Assembly: GCA_947311265.1 (NCBI GenBank) | Contig: CAMZKQ010000147.1 | Location: 1-21,693, forward strand | DNA from: an uncultured Chlorobiota bacterium | GTDB lineage: Bacteria; Bacteroidota; Bacteroidia; Bacteroidales; JAADGE01 | DNA: 21,693 bases | Direction: 5' to 3' | Shown here: positions 1 to 7,871 of the stretch, piece after piece | Numbering within the stretch: position 1 is the first letter of the stretch | How the letters are laid out: each line of letters begins with the position of its first letter | Notes under the pieces: model-generated | What the model was told of the DNA's origin: nothing | The model's input: only the letters and a program-made list of their open reading frames with translations | The model's database searches: none | Translations under genes and position numbers: made by a program

Positions 1-669
1 ATAGTTAGATTGGTAAAAACATCAAATAAAACATCAAAAATTATAGAAGCAATTGCTATTATAAAACATAGAGCTAAGTGTATCCGAAAAGTAATCTTAT
101 CGAGTACTGCTGGTGCTGATGGTGATTTAAAGGCTTTTCTGAGCAATGAATTTTTATGTATTTTATATTTTGATAATACCGCGAAATTACCTTTCGATAA
201 TTTATACAAAACACCTGAAACTATTGGTGTTGATAGGTTAGCTGCAGTGGCTGGTGCAAATAAATTATTTCCGAATATGGACGTTTTAATTTTTGATGCC
301 GGTACTGCTTTAACGATTGATTTTATTTCCAAAGGGAAATATTTTGGTGGCAATATTTCCCCGGGTTTACAAATGAGATACAATGCACTGCATTATTTCA
401 CAAAAAAATTACCACAATTAAAAATAAATCCAACATTAGACTTACTTTCTGGTAGAAACTCCGAAGAGGCAATTTCGGCAGGGGTACAAAATGGAATTTG
501 CTTCGAGATAGATACTTACTATCAAAAGTACAAAAGTACACACCCCAATTTAATCGCTATTATTACAGGTGGCGATGCCAATTTCTTTATGGGGAGAATA
601 GATACTAGAGTAAAAAAACAGGAAAACCTAGTTCTTTTGGGGCTTAATGAAATTTTAGGTTGGGCTTAA
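1..669 (+). CDS. coaX: Type III pantothenate kinase, 5' end outside window
   Basis: CoaX phosphorylates pantothenate with ATP in the first step of coenzyme A synthesis in the cytosol. The frame is open to the left edge, so the true start lies upstream. About 20-25 residues are missing, including the N-terminal DxGNT phosphate-binding motif. What remains shows the family marks: PETIGVDRLAA, then DAGTALTID (second phosphate motif), GGNISPGL, and ITGGDA near the C-terminus. The 222 visible codons plus the missing part fit the usual 240-260 residues. A TTG at position 10 is not needed as a start. Its stop overlaps the stop of the convergent NYN gene by four bases. The family assignment is firm; nothing can be said about its operon upstream. 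Confidence 0.93.
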   Translation: MVRLVKTSNKTSKIIEAIAIIKHRAKCIRKVILSSTAGADGDLKAFLSNEFLCILYFDNTAKLPFDNLYKTPETIGVDRLAAVAGANKLFPNMDVLIFDAGTALTIDFISKGKYFGGNISPGLQMRYNALHYFTKKLPQLKINPTLDLLSGRNSEEAISAGVQNGICFEIDTYYQKYKSTHPNLIAIITGGDANFFMGRIDTRVKKQENLVLLGLNEILGWA

Positions 670-1442
670 GTTGTTTTTTTAGCCCTAGGTTTTCGTGTTA
701 CTTTTTTCTTTATAATATTTCTTACAAAGTTTAATTTTTGTTTATTTTTAGGGATTTCTCTTACCTCCATTTCAAATTTATTTAAAGATTTTATGAGTAA
801 GGATAGCTTTTGGAAACCATAATTTCGAGGGTCAAAATTAGGCTGCTTTTTCTGGATTAAATTCCCAAGGTCGCCTAAATATGCCCAGCCATCTTCGTCG
901 GAAAGGTCTGCAATAGAAGTTTTTATAAGGTTTATTTCTTTAGCTGCAATTTTATCAACTGCTGGTTTTGTGGCTTGCTTTTCTGCCCCTGACTCTTTCT
1001 TATTGGTCTGATTTTTAAGTATTTCTATATAAATAAACTTGTCGCAAGCCGCAATAAATGGGGTAGGGGTTTTCTTTTCGCCTATGCCGATAACCTGCAT
1101 TGCAGCTTCTCGCAAGCGAGTGGCAAGGCGTGTGAAATCGCTATCGCTAGAAACCAAGCAAAAGCCAGTAACTTTGCCAGAATATAAAATGTCCATGGCA
1201 TCAATAATCATTGCCGAATCGGTCGCATTTTTGCCCGTTGTGTAGGCATACTGCTGTATTGGTGTAATTGCATTCTCTAGCAAAACGGCCTTCCAGCCCG
1301 AAAGGTTGGGGCGTGTCCAGTCGCCATAAATGCGCTTAATTGTTGGGTTACCGTACTTTGTTATTTCCTCCATCATCTCTCGCACTTGTGCCGATGGGAT
1401 ATTATCACCATCAATAAGAACGGCTATGTTTATGTTTTTCAT
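666..1442 (-). CDS. NYN (PIN-like) nuclease-fold protein with C-terminal OST-HTH/LOTUS domain
   Basis: 258 residues. Residues 5-140 form a NYN domain of the LabA/DUF88 group, a PIN-like fold that in several relatives is a metal-dependent RNase. The acidic residues are present: D11 and D13 in the IDGDN motif, D75 and D81 in TDSAMIIDAMD, D100 and D102 in SSDSDF. A linker rich in Lys, Ala and Glu (about 143-168) leads to a winged-helix OST-HTH/LOTUS domain (about 170-230, with GWAYLGDLGNLI and RNYGFQKLSLLI). The tail is very basic (RKPRAKK near 250-256). The architecture suggests an RNA-binding nuclease or RNA-handling protein. Substrate and role are unknown. Start is the ATG at 1442. It appears to be a single-gene unit converging on coaX. 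Confidence 0.85.
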   Translation of the reverse strand: MKNINIAVLIDGDNIPSAQVREMMEEITKYGNPTIKRIYGDWTRPNLSGWKAVLLENAITPIQQYAYTTGKNATDSAMIIDAMDILYSGKVTGFCLVSSDSDFTRLATRLREAAMQVIGIGEKKTPTPFIAACDKFIYIEILKNQTNKKESGAEKQATKPAVDKIAAKEINLIKTSIADLSDEDGWAYLGDLGNLIQKKQPNFDPRNYGFQKLSLLIKSLNKFEMEVREIPKNKQKLNFVRNIIKKKVTRKPRAKKTT

Positions 1443-1627
1443 TTTTAGATGTTATTTTAAGTGTAGTACAAAGTTCGATTTTTTGCAAAATGATTTGCAG
1501 ACCAACTTTTAAACTCAATGGCAAATATAATGATTATTTTCTGTTTGTCATAAAATAGGAAGTGTTAGAATTAGATTACCCTTTTTTCAATAAAAAAAAG
1601 AAGCTCGTTTAGTTCCAATTATTTTAA

Positions 1628-1635
1628 TACTTTTG
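1628..1635 (+). promoter_or_regulatory. Bacteroidota-type -7 box for the DUF4129 gene
   Basis: TACTTTTG matches the TAnnTTTG -7 consensus exactly. It lies in the 210-base gap between the NYN gene and the DUF4129 gene, 18 bases before the ATG at 1653. The -33 element is weak (TTTA at 1608-1611, 16-base spacer). Transcription would start near 1640. Nothing else was found in 1443-1652. Confidence 0.4.
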
Positions 1636-1652
1636 TAGCGAATAAAAAACAA

Positions 1653-2390
1653 ATGAGTTTTTTTGAGATTAATAAAAAGATGAATTTTGCCAGATTGCTT
1701 ATAAAGAGTATTCTTCTTTTTGCTATACTACTGGTAGCAGAGCGTAGCTTTGCCCAAACGCCCGACGAGCTTAACTACGATACAAGCGAAGTTCAAGTAC
1801 GAATGTCCGACAAAATTGAGGACTATAAAAACGACTCTGATTTTGATTATAACGAAACCGTAAAGCCGCCAGTTTCGCTTTGGGAAAAATTTTGGCGTTG
1901 GGTGGAGCGAGTGCTTCGCACTGTTTTTAGCGATGAAGGAGCTGCACCTTATATCTTATATACTGTAATTTTCCTGATACTACTAGCAGTTGCGGTAAAA
2001 TTATTGGGGCTAGATTATCAAACCGTTTTCCTGCGTAGTAGGAAATTAAAATCGGCAGTAGATTTTGAAACTTACCACGAGGATATTCATGGTATGAATT
2101 TGGATAAGCTGATTTTGAAGGCAAAAGCAAATGGGGAGTACCAGTTGGCAGTTCGTTATTTGTACCTAAAATTATTAAAACGCCTTTCTGAAAAAGAGTT
2201 AATTGTTTGGGAAATTGATAAAACAAATTTAGATTATCGCAAAGAAATTGCAAGTACGAATTACGGCAAACCATTTCGCCGATTAACATTCTTGTACGAA
2301 TATATTTGGTATGGCGATTTTGAAATAGAGAAAGCTAAATTCCAGTCCACAGAAACTAATTTTACCGAACTGTTTCAAAAATTAAAATAA
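1653..2390 (+). CDS. DUF4129 domain membrane protein
   Basis: 245 residues from the first ATG. A second ATG at 1680 gives a cleaner signal peptide (MNFARLLIKSILLFAILLVA, then SFAQ) and may be the true start. The predicted mature protein has an acidic periplasmic segment with a tryptophan-rich stretch (WEKFWRWVERV, about 77-87). A membrane helix follows at about 99-120, then a cytoplasmic C-terminal domain. That domain has the DUF4129 signature: ANGEYQLAVRYLYLKLLKRL, and YEYIWYG close to the end. DUF4129 proteins usually sit in a MoxR/DUF58/DUF4350 cluster in this phylum. Here the gene stands alone and converges on the exonuclease gene 25 bases away. Molecular function is unknown. Confidence 0.8.
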   Translation: MSFFEINKKMNFARLLIKSILLFAILLVAERSFAQTPDELNYDTSEVQVRMSDKIEDYKNDSDFDYNETVKPPVSLWEKFWRWVERVLRTVFSDEGAAPYILYTVIFLILLAVAVKLLGLDYQTVFLRSRKLKSAVDFETYHEDIHGMNLDKLILKAKANGEYQLAVRYLYLKLLKRLSEKELIVWEIDKTNLDYRKEIASTNYGKPFRRLTFLYEYIWYGDFEIEKAKFQSTETNFTELFQKLK

Positions 2391-2415
2391 AATGGACTGA
2401 TTTTGTTAGGGGCTT

Positions 2416-3135
2416 TTATTCCACTACAATAATATTTTCTTGCTCAATTAAATCCTCTCCTTTGTATCGCATAAGAAGTTGCACTACGGCAGCAACATCT
2501 TTTTCGCAATAGCGAACAATGCGTTCCAAATTATTTTCTTGCCAATAGGTTTGCCCCACTTGGCTACCGTCAATATCATCTTTTGGGGTAGGGATATTGA
2601 AAATCTGCGTAAGCAAATTTAAAGATGTGTAGTGTTTGTAATCGCCAAAACGCCAAAGTTCCATGGTGTCTAAGTGCCGAATTTCCCATGGTTTTTTACC
2701 AGCAATATTTAATATTTTTGGTAAGCTAATGCCATTTATAAGCATTCGTCGGGCAATATAGGGGTAGTCAAATTCTTTTCCGTTGTGAGCACAAAGGTAG
2801 TGGTTTTGCTTGTTGTAGGATTTTGTAAGTAATTTTCGGAATGCTAATAAGAGTGTTTTTTCATTGCTGGCAGCAAAAGATTTTATGCGTAAAATGCGCT
2901 TATCGTTTTCTTTTACAATAAAGCCAGCAGAAATACATATAATTTTCCCGAACTCTGCATAAATACCCGCCCGCTCGTAAACGGCTGCAGGGCTTTGACC
3001 TTGGGTTCTAAAGTATTTAGATTTTTTTGCCCAAAGTTCTTGCATCTCTTCTGAAACTTCATCAAACTCGGCGTTTTGGGCTACTGTTTCAATATCAATA
3101 AATAAAATCTGCTTATTTTTAATTTGATTTAGCAT
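2416..3135 (-). CDS. PolB-like 3'-5' exonuclease (DEDDy type)
   Basis: 239 residues, similar to the predicted 3'-5' exonuclease family related to DNA polymerase B proofreading domains (PF10108-like). The DEDDy acidic set can be placed. D14 and E16 lie in FIDIET (Exo I). D123 lies in AHNGKEFDYPYIARR (Exo II). Y209 and D213 lie in YCEKDV (Exo III, Y-x3-D). There is no polymerase domain, so it is a free-standing nuclease, possibly for DNA repair or trimming. Its start overlaps the end of udk by 17 bases, so the two are co-transcribed and probably translationally coupled. The substrate cannot be told from sequence. Confidence 0.85.
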   Translation of the reverse strand: MLNQIKNKQILFIDIETVAQNAEFDEVSEEMQELWAKKSKYFRTQGQSPAAVYERAGIYAEFGKIICISAGFIVKENDKRILRIKSFAASNEKTLLLAFRKLLTKSYNKQNHYLCAHNGKEFDYPYIARRMLINGISLPKILNIAGKKPWEIRHLDTMELWRFGDYKHYTSLNLLTQIFNIPTPKDDIDGSQVGQTYWQENNLERIVRYCEKDVAAVVQLLMRYKGEDLIEQENIIVVE

Positions 3136-3748
3136 CTTTATTTTTTAAATTCTTTTCAATAATTGAAGTCAGCAATTCAATGGCTACTTTATTATGCCCC
3201 CCTTGGGGGATAATTATATCGGCAGTGCTTTTTGATGGTTCTATAAACTGCTCGTGCATTGGCTTTACCGATGCTGCATACCTATCCAGAACGGCATCTA
3301 CCGAACGCCCTCGTTCCACAATATCACGGCGGATAACTCTTGTTAGTCGGTCGTCTGCATCGGCATACACAAATACCTTCATGTCGAGTAAATCCCTTAG
3401 GGATTTATTGGTGAGTACCAGTATGCCTTCTACAATAATTACGTCTCTAGGTTCTACTGGTATGGTTTTGCTAGAGCGGGTACAGGTGAGGTAGGAGTAA
3501 GTGGGCTCTTGTACGGTTTTTCCTGCTTTTAAATCTTTTAGATGCTCGATAAGTAGTTCGAACTCGACCGAGCGGGGGTGGTCGAAGTTTATTTTTAGCC
3601 GCTCTTCTAGTGGCATATCGCTGTTGTCTTTGTAATATGAGTCTTGCGATAATATGGCTACTTCGCCTTCGGGCAGATTAGCTACAATTTTTTTTACTAC
3701 GGTGGTTTTTCCCGAACCTGTTCCTCCTGCAATTCCGATGATTAGCAT
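3119..3748 (-). CDS. udk: Uridine kinase (uridine/cytidine monophosphokinase)
   Basis: 209 residues, the usual length for Udk. The enzyme phosphorylates uridine and cytidine to UMP and CMP in the pyrimidine salvage pathway. The P-loop GGTGSGKTT is at residues 8-16, followed by SQDSYYKD and NFDHP, which are typical of the nucleoside-binding part. VEGILVL is the Walker-B-like strand, and RRDIVERGRSVDAVLDRY is the lid region with its conserved arginines. First gene of a two-gene operon with the exonuclease. A TATATTTG -7 box lies about 70 bases upstream of the ATG. Confidence 0.95.
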   Translation of the reverse strand: MLIIGIAGGTGSGKTTVVKKIVANLPEGEVAILSQDSYYKDNSDMPLEERLKINFDHPRSVEFELLIEHLKDLKAGKTVQEPTYSYLTCTRSSKTIPVEPRDVIIVEGILVLTNKSLRDLLDMKVFVYADADDRLTRVIRRDIVERGRSVDAVLDRYAASVKPMHEQFIEPSKSTADIIIPQGGHNKVAIELLTSIIEKNLKNKDAKSN

Positions 3749-3797
3749 AGCTTTAAAAATTAGGCACTATTAGGTATAATTTTGAACTTAGGTGTTA

Positions 3798-3841
3798 ATT
3801 CTTAATGGTCGGACACAAATATAAAAAGTTTTATTAAGAAT
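3798..3841. repeat. Nine-base perfect inverted repeat in the intergenic gap
   Basis: ATTCTTAAT at 3798-3806 is matched by its exact reverse complement ATTAAGAAT at 3833-3841, with 26 bases between. It fills the gap between the end of the membrane-protein gene and the start of udk. It is AT-only apart from one C/G pair and has no T-run, so it is a poor terminator. It could be a weak hairpin or a protein site. Confidence 0.35.
3816..3823 (-). promoter_or_regulatory. udk: Candidate -7 box for udk
   Basis: On the minus strand this reads TATATTTG, an exact TAnnTTTG match, 68 bases upstream of the udk ATG. No good -33 TTTG is found at 18-19 bases. It lies in the loop of the inverted repeat 3798-3806/3833-3841. 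One such match per about 1.3 kb per strand is expected by chance at this base composition. Confidence 0.3.
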
Positions 3842-3844
3842 ATC

Positions 3845-5035
3845 TTATTTTTCTTTCAAAAGCATTTCAAAACTTTTGCCTTTAATGTAATCTTTGGACC
3901 ATTTTTTTATTTTTTCTATCCCAAAAGGGGTTATGTCTAGGGCTTTTAATTCTTTAAGGGCGGTAATTTCTAGTTGCCCTAATTTTCCGTCCATTAAAAA
4001 ACCGATAATTAGTAATTTTCCTATTGCGGCTTTTATTGAAGGGGACGATTTTGCGACTTGGTTTAAAAAGTGAGGCGAAATAATGTGTTCTTTTACTGGT
4101 TCTATTTTAAATAAGTTAAGGAAGTGTTTTGCAAAAAGGTAATCGGTAGGGTGGAAACTTTTTTTTACAATAGCAATGTATTCAAAAGTATCGTAAAGTA
4201 AATGATTAAAATCGGGGTTGTTTTTAAAGCGGCTATAGAACCATTTGCCCGTTTCGTGCATCAATTCGTGGGCACGTAGCCGCATGCTGGCTTTGCGAAT
4301 AACCACTGCCGAGGTGTAGGCATTCCAAAAGGCGTAGATGGGAATGCCCGCCATGTCGATAATAGAGCGTATTGCCAAGCGTCCAAGGGTGCGTTTGAGT
4401 ATAAACTGGAAGGCAAATTTGCTGAGTAGTGCTTTTACTCGAAAGAGGATAATTAAGAAAAAAACGCTGGCTTTTGAGCTGTTTTGCAAGGGGTTAATTC
4501 CGAGTTCTTTTAATTTCCCGATGTCTTTGCCTAAGGAAATATATACCAGCTCGGCGGCATCTTCTTTTGTATTGTTGGGGAGTTGTTCTTCTTTTGGGGG
4601 GAAGCCATATACGGAGGCAATTTTGCCTACCGAGCGAATATCAGTCATTGTAAGTAGCCAAATTTCTATGGCTACTAAGAAAATGCCGTAAGTAAGCTCG
4701 TTGGTTGAGGTTTTGAAAGAAAATTCGGTAAATGGGAGTTTAATATTGGAGAGCTTAAACCACTGGGGGTAAATATATTGTGGGAGGTAGAGCAGGACTA
4801 CTCCTAAGGCACCGTAGAGTGCCGAAATTGCTAATACTTTTCGTCGAATTAGTTTTACTTTATGCACTTTTTCTTCCGAAGATAAGTGGGCTTCGGAGGG
4901 TTGCTTTTTGGCGAAATTAATAAAGTACTTGTAGGCAACTTTGTCGGTAAATTCGCTGAATTTTTGGGTCGTTATTTTTTTAATTTTTTCCAATTCTGTT
5001 AAGCTGAATTTTGTTGTTAATCTGTTAAATCCCAA
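3845..5035 (-). CDS. Membrane protein of unknown function with TerB-like C-terminal segment
   Basis: 396 residues; I do not recognise a named family. Residues 1-60 are charged and helical. Hydrophobic stretches follow at about 66-86 (VLAISALYGALGVVLLYL), about 115-132 (TYGIFLVAIEIWLLTM) and about 188-212 (ASVFFLIILFRVKALL). A glycine-containing central stretch (IIDMAGIPIYAFWNAY) precedes a long soluble C-terminal half. Residues about 335-372 (AIGKLLIIGFLMDGKLGQLEITALKEL) resemble the acidic helical repeat of TerB-like domains, but the match is weak. The start overlaps the end of the upstream exported-protein gene by 19 bases, so the pair is an operon. The two products may work together at the envelope, which is an inference from coupling only. 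Confidence 0.6.
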   Translation of the reverse strand: MGFNRLTTKFSLTELEKIKKITTQKFSEFTDKVAYKYFINFAKKQPSEAHLSSEEKVHKVKLIRRKVLAISALYGALGVVLLYLPQYIYPQWFKLSNIKLPFTEFSFKTSTNELTYGIFLVAIEIWLLTMTDIRSVGKIASVYGFPPKEEQLPNNTKEDAAELVYISLGKDIGKLKELGINPLQNSSKASVFFLIILFRVKALLSKFAFQFILKRTLGRLAIRSIIDMAGIPIYAFWNAYTSAVVIRKASMRLRAHELMHETGKWFYSRFKNNPDFNHLLYDTFEYIAIVKKSFHPTDYLFAKHFLNLFKIEPVKEHIISPHFLNQVAKSSPSIKAAIGKLLIIGFLMDGKLGQLEITALKELKALDITPFGIEKIKKWSKDYIKGKSFEMLLKEK

Positions 5036-5892
5036 CTTTCGTGTTCAAATAGCCCTTTCGGGAAAAGTTCTAGTTCTTTTTCTTTTCTTCGCTTTATGCG
5101 AAATGTCCAAGAAATATCGGCAATGGGTAGGGCGTAAAATTTATTTTCGTTAAGTAATTTACTGTAAGATAGTTTTGCTCCAATCATAGCACTCATTCTT
5201 CTGCCAGAGTAGCCCATGATGCCCATTTTGCTTTCTACTGCCCATTGTTTCCATTTCCAACCTATTGAGTGGTAGTCAATATCAATAAAATAATTAAAGG
5301 TTTGGTTTAAGTGTGCATCAAAATCCAAACCGGCATACCATGCAGGTTCTGGGAAAAAAACCATAGTTTCTCTAAACATAATGGGCTGTACAATAATTGG
5401 CGGAGAAGATGCCCCGAAACTAAAGGCATTTTTAATGCCTAGGCGTAGTGTTAGCAACTGGTTGGCTCGTTTGCAGCTTGTTGATGGTTTAAGGAAGTGG
5501 CTTACCCTTAGCTCGTTGCGAAAAGCTAGGAGTTGGGGTACTTGTGTAGTTATTGGTAGTAGTTTTTCATTATTGCGTTTTCGGGTAAGGTTTAGTGCTA
5601 AGGTAGGGTAATAGATACCGTGGTAGGAGGAAAATAAAAATTTTCGTTTGAAAAATATTTTTTCTACCCAAGCGTGTTTTATTGCCAAGTGGGGCATAGC
5701 AAAAAAAGCAAGTGGGTGGGCTTGTAGCTCGGTTCTGTGTGTTAGCCCAAAGCGAGTGGGTTTTAGTAAACTTACAGATAGGCGGTGCTTTGAGAGCGTG
5801 TGTGCAGTGCCTTGAGTCCATAGTTGATTTTGGGCTTGGGCTAGCGTAATACTAAAAATAAAAATTATGAGTAAGACTATTTTAAATTTCAT
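5017..5892 (-). CDS. Exported protein of unknown function, possible outer-membrane beta-barrel
   Basis: 291 residues starting with a clear signal peptide (MKFKIVLLIIFIFSITLAQA, cleavage before QNQ). The mature part is rich in aromatic residues and alternates polar and hydrophobic positions in short segments (for example YHGIYYPTLALNL and LPIADISWTFRI), which suits an outer-membrane barrel or surface beta protein. It has no catalytic motif I can name. It is the first gene of a two-gene unit, overlapping the downstream membrane-protein gene by 19 bases. The gap 5893-6001 before hisS holds no clear promoter or terminator. Confidence 0.6.
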   Translation of the reverse strand: MKFKIVLLIIFIFSITLAQAQNQLWTQGTAHTLSKHRLSVSLLKPTRFGLTHRTELQAHPLAFFAMPHLAIKHAWVEKIFFKRKFLFSSYHGIYYPTLALNLTRKRNNEKLLPITTQVPQLLAFRNELRVSHFLKPSTSCKRANQLLTLRLGIKNAFSFGASSPPIIVQPIMFRETMVFFPEPAWYAGLDFDAHLNQTFNYFIDIDYHSIGWKWKQWAVESKMGIMGYSGRRMSAMIGAKLSYSKLLNENKFYALPIADISWTFRIKRRKEKELELFPKGLFEHESWDLTD

Positions 5893-6001
5893 TTTTGATA
5901 ATTTAAGTTAAGCTACAAGTAACTGAAAATACTAAATGCAACAATAGTACCAACGTTTTAAATCAAAAAAAACAGATAGTTAAACTTATTATAAAATAAA
6001 A

Positions 6002-7618
6002 TTACTTTTGGGCATCAAGGAAGTACTGCACTAAATTTTCTCGCTTTATTTGGGCTTGTACTTTTGCTCGCCACTCGTTTTTGTCTTTTATTTTTTGCAT
6101 GGTTTTATCCTTGCCTAATTTTAGGTTTTTTACTGTGGCTATACCTGCTTTTGCCTCGTCCTCACCGATAAGAATTGCAAAAGGGCAATTCTTTTTGTCG
6201 GCATAGGCGAGTTGCTTTTTTAATCCTTTCTGTAGCCCATAATAGATTTCTGTATCTATTCCTGCCTCCCTTAGCTCGTGTGCAATTTGTTGATATTCAG
6301 GCATTAAATGCTCATCGAAAAGTACAATAAAAACAGGGCCGTCTTCTAAATCATCGGTTTGCTGGGTTAATTGTAATAGTTCTGCCAAGCGGTCGATGCC
6401 GATTGATGCACCTGTTGCAGAAGCTTTTATGCCTAAAAAATTTTCGATTAGCCCATCGTATCTTCCGCCCCCGCATATTGCCCCCACTTGGCGTTTGTTG
6501 CCTTTTCTGTCGGTATATGTTTGTAGGGAATTGACTTCAAAAATAGGGCCTGTGTAATAGGCCATTCCTCTGACAAGGGTAGGAGTAAAGGTAACTCGGT
6601 CGTCTTTGTATCTAATTTTGCTTAGTATGGCATCTATTTTTTTTAGCTCTTCTAGCCCTTCTTTAAATGTTTGGTTATCAATACCTAAATTGCCTAGCTT
6701 CTGTAATACCTTTTCTCTTGTGGGGATATTTTCAAAAGCAGACAAGTAGTTTTCGATTTCAGAAATTATACTTTTATCTAACTTTAAACCAATTATTTTT
6801 GCACCCGAAGTGTCGGTTCTGCCCTTGCCTAGCTCTTGTAAAACTCCTCTAATTTCAATTTTATCTGCCTTATCAATAATTCTTAAAATAGCCTGTTCCA
6901 ACTCTTCACCTTGTAGGATAGATGTAATTTCGCTGCCATTATCGCTGGCAATTTTTAGCTCGTTTACTCCAAGGCTCTCTAAAAAGCCTTTTAGGATTTT
7001 ACGGTTATTTACATTTACAATGTAGCTACCTCGCTTTAAACCAATGGCTTCCATAGCATCGGATAATATCATACAGGTTTCGGCATCGGCGGCAACATCG
7101 GTAGTGCCTATGGTGTCAAAATCCAATTGCCAAAACTCTCGAAACCTGCCCGGGTCTAGTTTTGTTTCGTACCTGAATACTTGCCCAAATTGAAACCGAC
7201 GGAAAAGAGGGATATTCGTTTCTGTAAGGTTTTTTTGCAAAAAACGAGTCCATAAACTCTCGGAATACATGCGCGCTAGGGGGGCAGTAAGGTCGTACCG
7301 CATAGCCAGGTGGTGGTTTTCCATTACTACTTTGTTTGAGCTATCGCGCAGCTCTTTACCATTCTTTTTTAAAACGGGTTCTAATTCTGGGTTTCTAAAA
7401 GAGTAAACGCCTTGGTCAATAGTGTCTTTATCGGGCATATATTTGCCAAGGTTATCGGCATATTCTAAGGTCGGGCTATCCCATTGTTGGTAGCCGTATT
7501 TTTTATAAACTTGGCTGGCTTTGGTAATTATTTTCCACCGTAATTGGTTCAATTCTGGGTTAATATCTCTAAATCCTTTAATTTTTCGGGGGACTATGCC
7601 TCTTTCGTTGTTTTTCAT
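6002..7618 (-). CDS. hisS: Histidyl-tRNA synthetase, long form
   Basis: Charges tRNA-His with histidine. At 538 residues it is longer than the bacterial standard of about 420-460. The class II core is clear. The ATP/histidine segment MRYDLTAPLARM is at about 106-117. Motif 2 runs VFRYE...GRFREFWQLDFD (147-168). A long central insertion spans about 215-340. The histidine-binding RGMAYYTGPIFE is at 350-361, and motif 3 is GASIGIDRLAELL (403-415). The anticodon-binding domain fills 425-538. GRFREFWQLDFD resembles eukaryotic HisRS (GRYREFYQCDFD) more than E. coli (GRYRQFHQLGCE). The loop after FRYE is TKLDP where E. coli has RPQK, so R116 and Q118, which read the G-1:C73 pair, are absent. The gene follows its own tRNA. 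Confidence 0.96.
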   Translation of the reverse strand: MKNNERGIVPRKIKGFRDINPELNQLRWKIITKASQVYKKYGYQQWDSPTLEYADNLGKYMPDKDTIDQGVYSFRNPELEPVLKKNGKELRDSSNKVVMENHHLAMRYDLTAPLARMYSESLWTRFLQKNLTETNIPLFRRFQFGQVFRYETKLDPGRFREFWQLDFDTIGTTDVAADAETCMILSDAMEAIGLKRGSYIVNVNNRKILKGFLESLGVNELKIASDNGSEITSILQGEELEQAILRIIDKADKIEIRGVLQELGKGRTDTSGAKIIGLKLDKSIISEIENYLSAFENIPTREKVLQKLGNLGIDNQTFKEGLEELKKIDAILSKIRYKDDRVTFTPTLVRGMAYYTGPIFEVNSLQTYTDRKGNKRQVGAICGGGRYDGLIENFLGIKASATGASIGIDRLAELLQLTQQTDDLEDGPVFIVLFDEHLMPEYQQIAHELREAGIDTEIYYGLQKGLKKQLAYADKKNCPFAILIGEDEAKAGIATVKNLKLGKDKTMQKIKDKNEWRAKVQAQIKRENLVQYFLDAQK

Positions 7619-7682
7619 TTTGAAATTTTTTACTTAAAATTAGGGTAACTTTAAATGTGAAAATACAGCTGTTTATTTAACC

Positions 7683-7716
7683 AAAAAAAGCACCACAATA
7701 AGATATTGCAGTGCTT
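7683..7716 (-). terminator. Rho-independent terminator after tRNA-His
   Basis: On the minus strand AAGCAC...GTGCTT forms six pairs. Two G-U wobbles and five more pairs extend the stem around a UCU loop, giving about 13 pairs, followed by a run of seven T's counting the stem end. The wobble pairs exist only in the minus-strand RNA, which fixes the direction. It separates the tRNA from hisS. Confidence 0.8.
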
Positions 7717-7723
7717 GAAATTG

Positions 7724-7797
7724 TACCATCGAAGAGATTCGAACCCTTGACCCCTGGAACCACAAACCAGTGCTCTAACCAACTGAGCTACGATGGC
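7724..7797 (-). tRNA. tRNA-His, anticodon GTG
   Basis: 74 bases folding as a full cloverleaf: acceptor GCCATCG/CGATGGT, D stem GCTC/GAGC with a nine-base loop, anticodon arm with loop TTGTGGT (GTG at positions 34-36), variable loop GGGTC, and T arm AAGGG-TTCGAAT-CTCTT. The first acceptor pair is a G1-U72 wobble and the anticodon stem has a T-T at its base. CCA is not encoded (ACAA follows). Canonical bacterial tRNA-His carries an encoded G at -1 pairing with C73. Here position -1 is T and position 73 is A. It lies 105 bases upstream of hisS on the same strand, with a terminator between them. Confidence 0.95.
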
Positions 7798-7812
7798 ATT
7801 ATTTTCAGATTG

Positions 7813-7842
7813 CAAAATTAAGAATAATTATGTAAAGATAAA
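7813..7842 (-). promoter_or_regulatory. Candidate promoter of tRNA-His
   Basis: The minus strand reads TTTA, an 18-base spacer, then TAATTTTG (7813-7820), an exact TAnnTTTG box 15 bases before the mature tRNA 5' end. The same -7 sequence occurs upstream of asnS. Confidence 0.45.
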
Positions 7843-7871
7843 ATTATTTCTGTAATTTGTTTTAAATTACT

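Noticed and set aside
3197..3211. CCCCCTTGGGGG-type palindrome inside udk
   Set aside because: It falls in codons for Ile-Pro-Gln-Gly-Gly, conserved in the family, and is explained by codon choice.
5951..5964. AACGTT palindrome upstream of the exported-protein gene as a second LacI-type operator
   Set aside because: It lacks the flanking GCAA/TTTC half-site bases of the amylase operator.
7619..7700. T-box or attenuator controlling hisS from the hairpin upstream
   Set aside because: The hairpin sits directly behind the tRNA and ends its transcript. No T-box bulge or specifier structure is visible and T-boxes are not expected in this phylum. A hisS promoter could not be placed with confidence.
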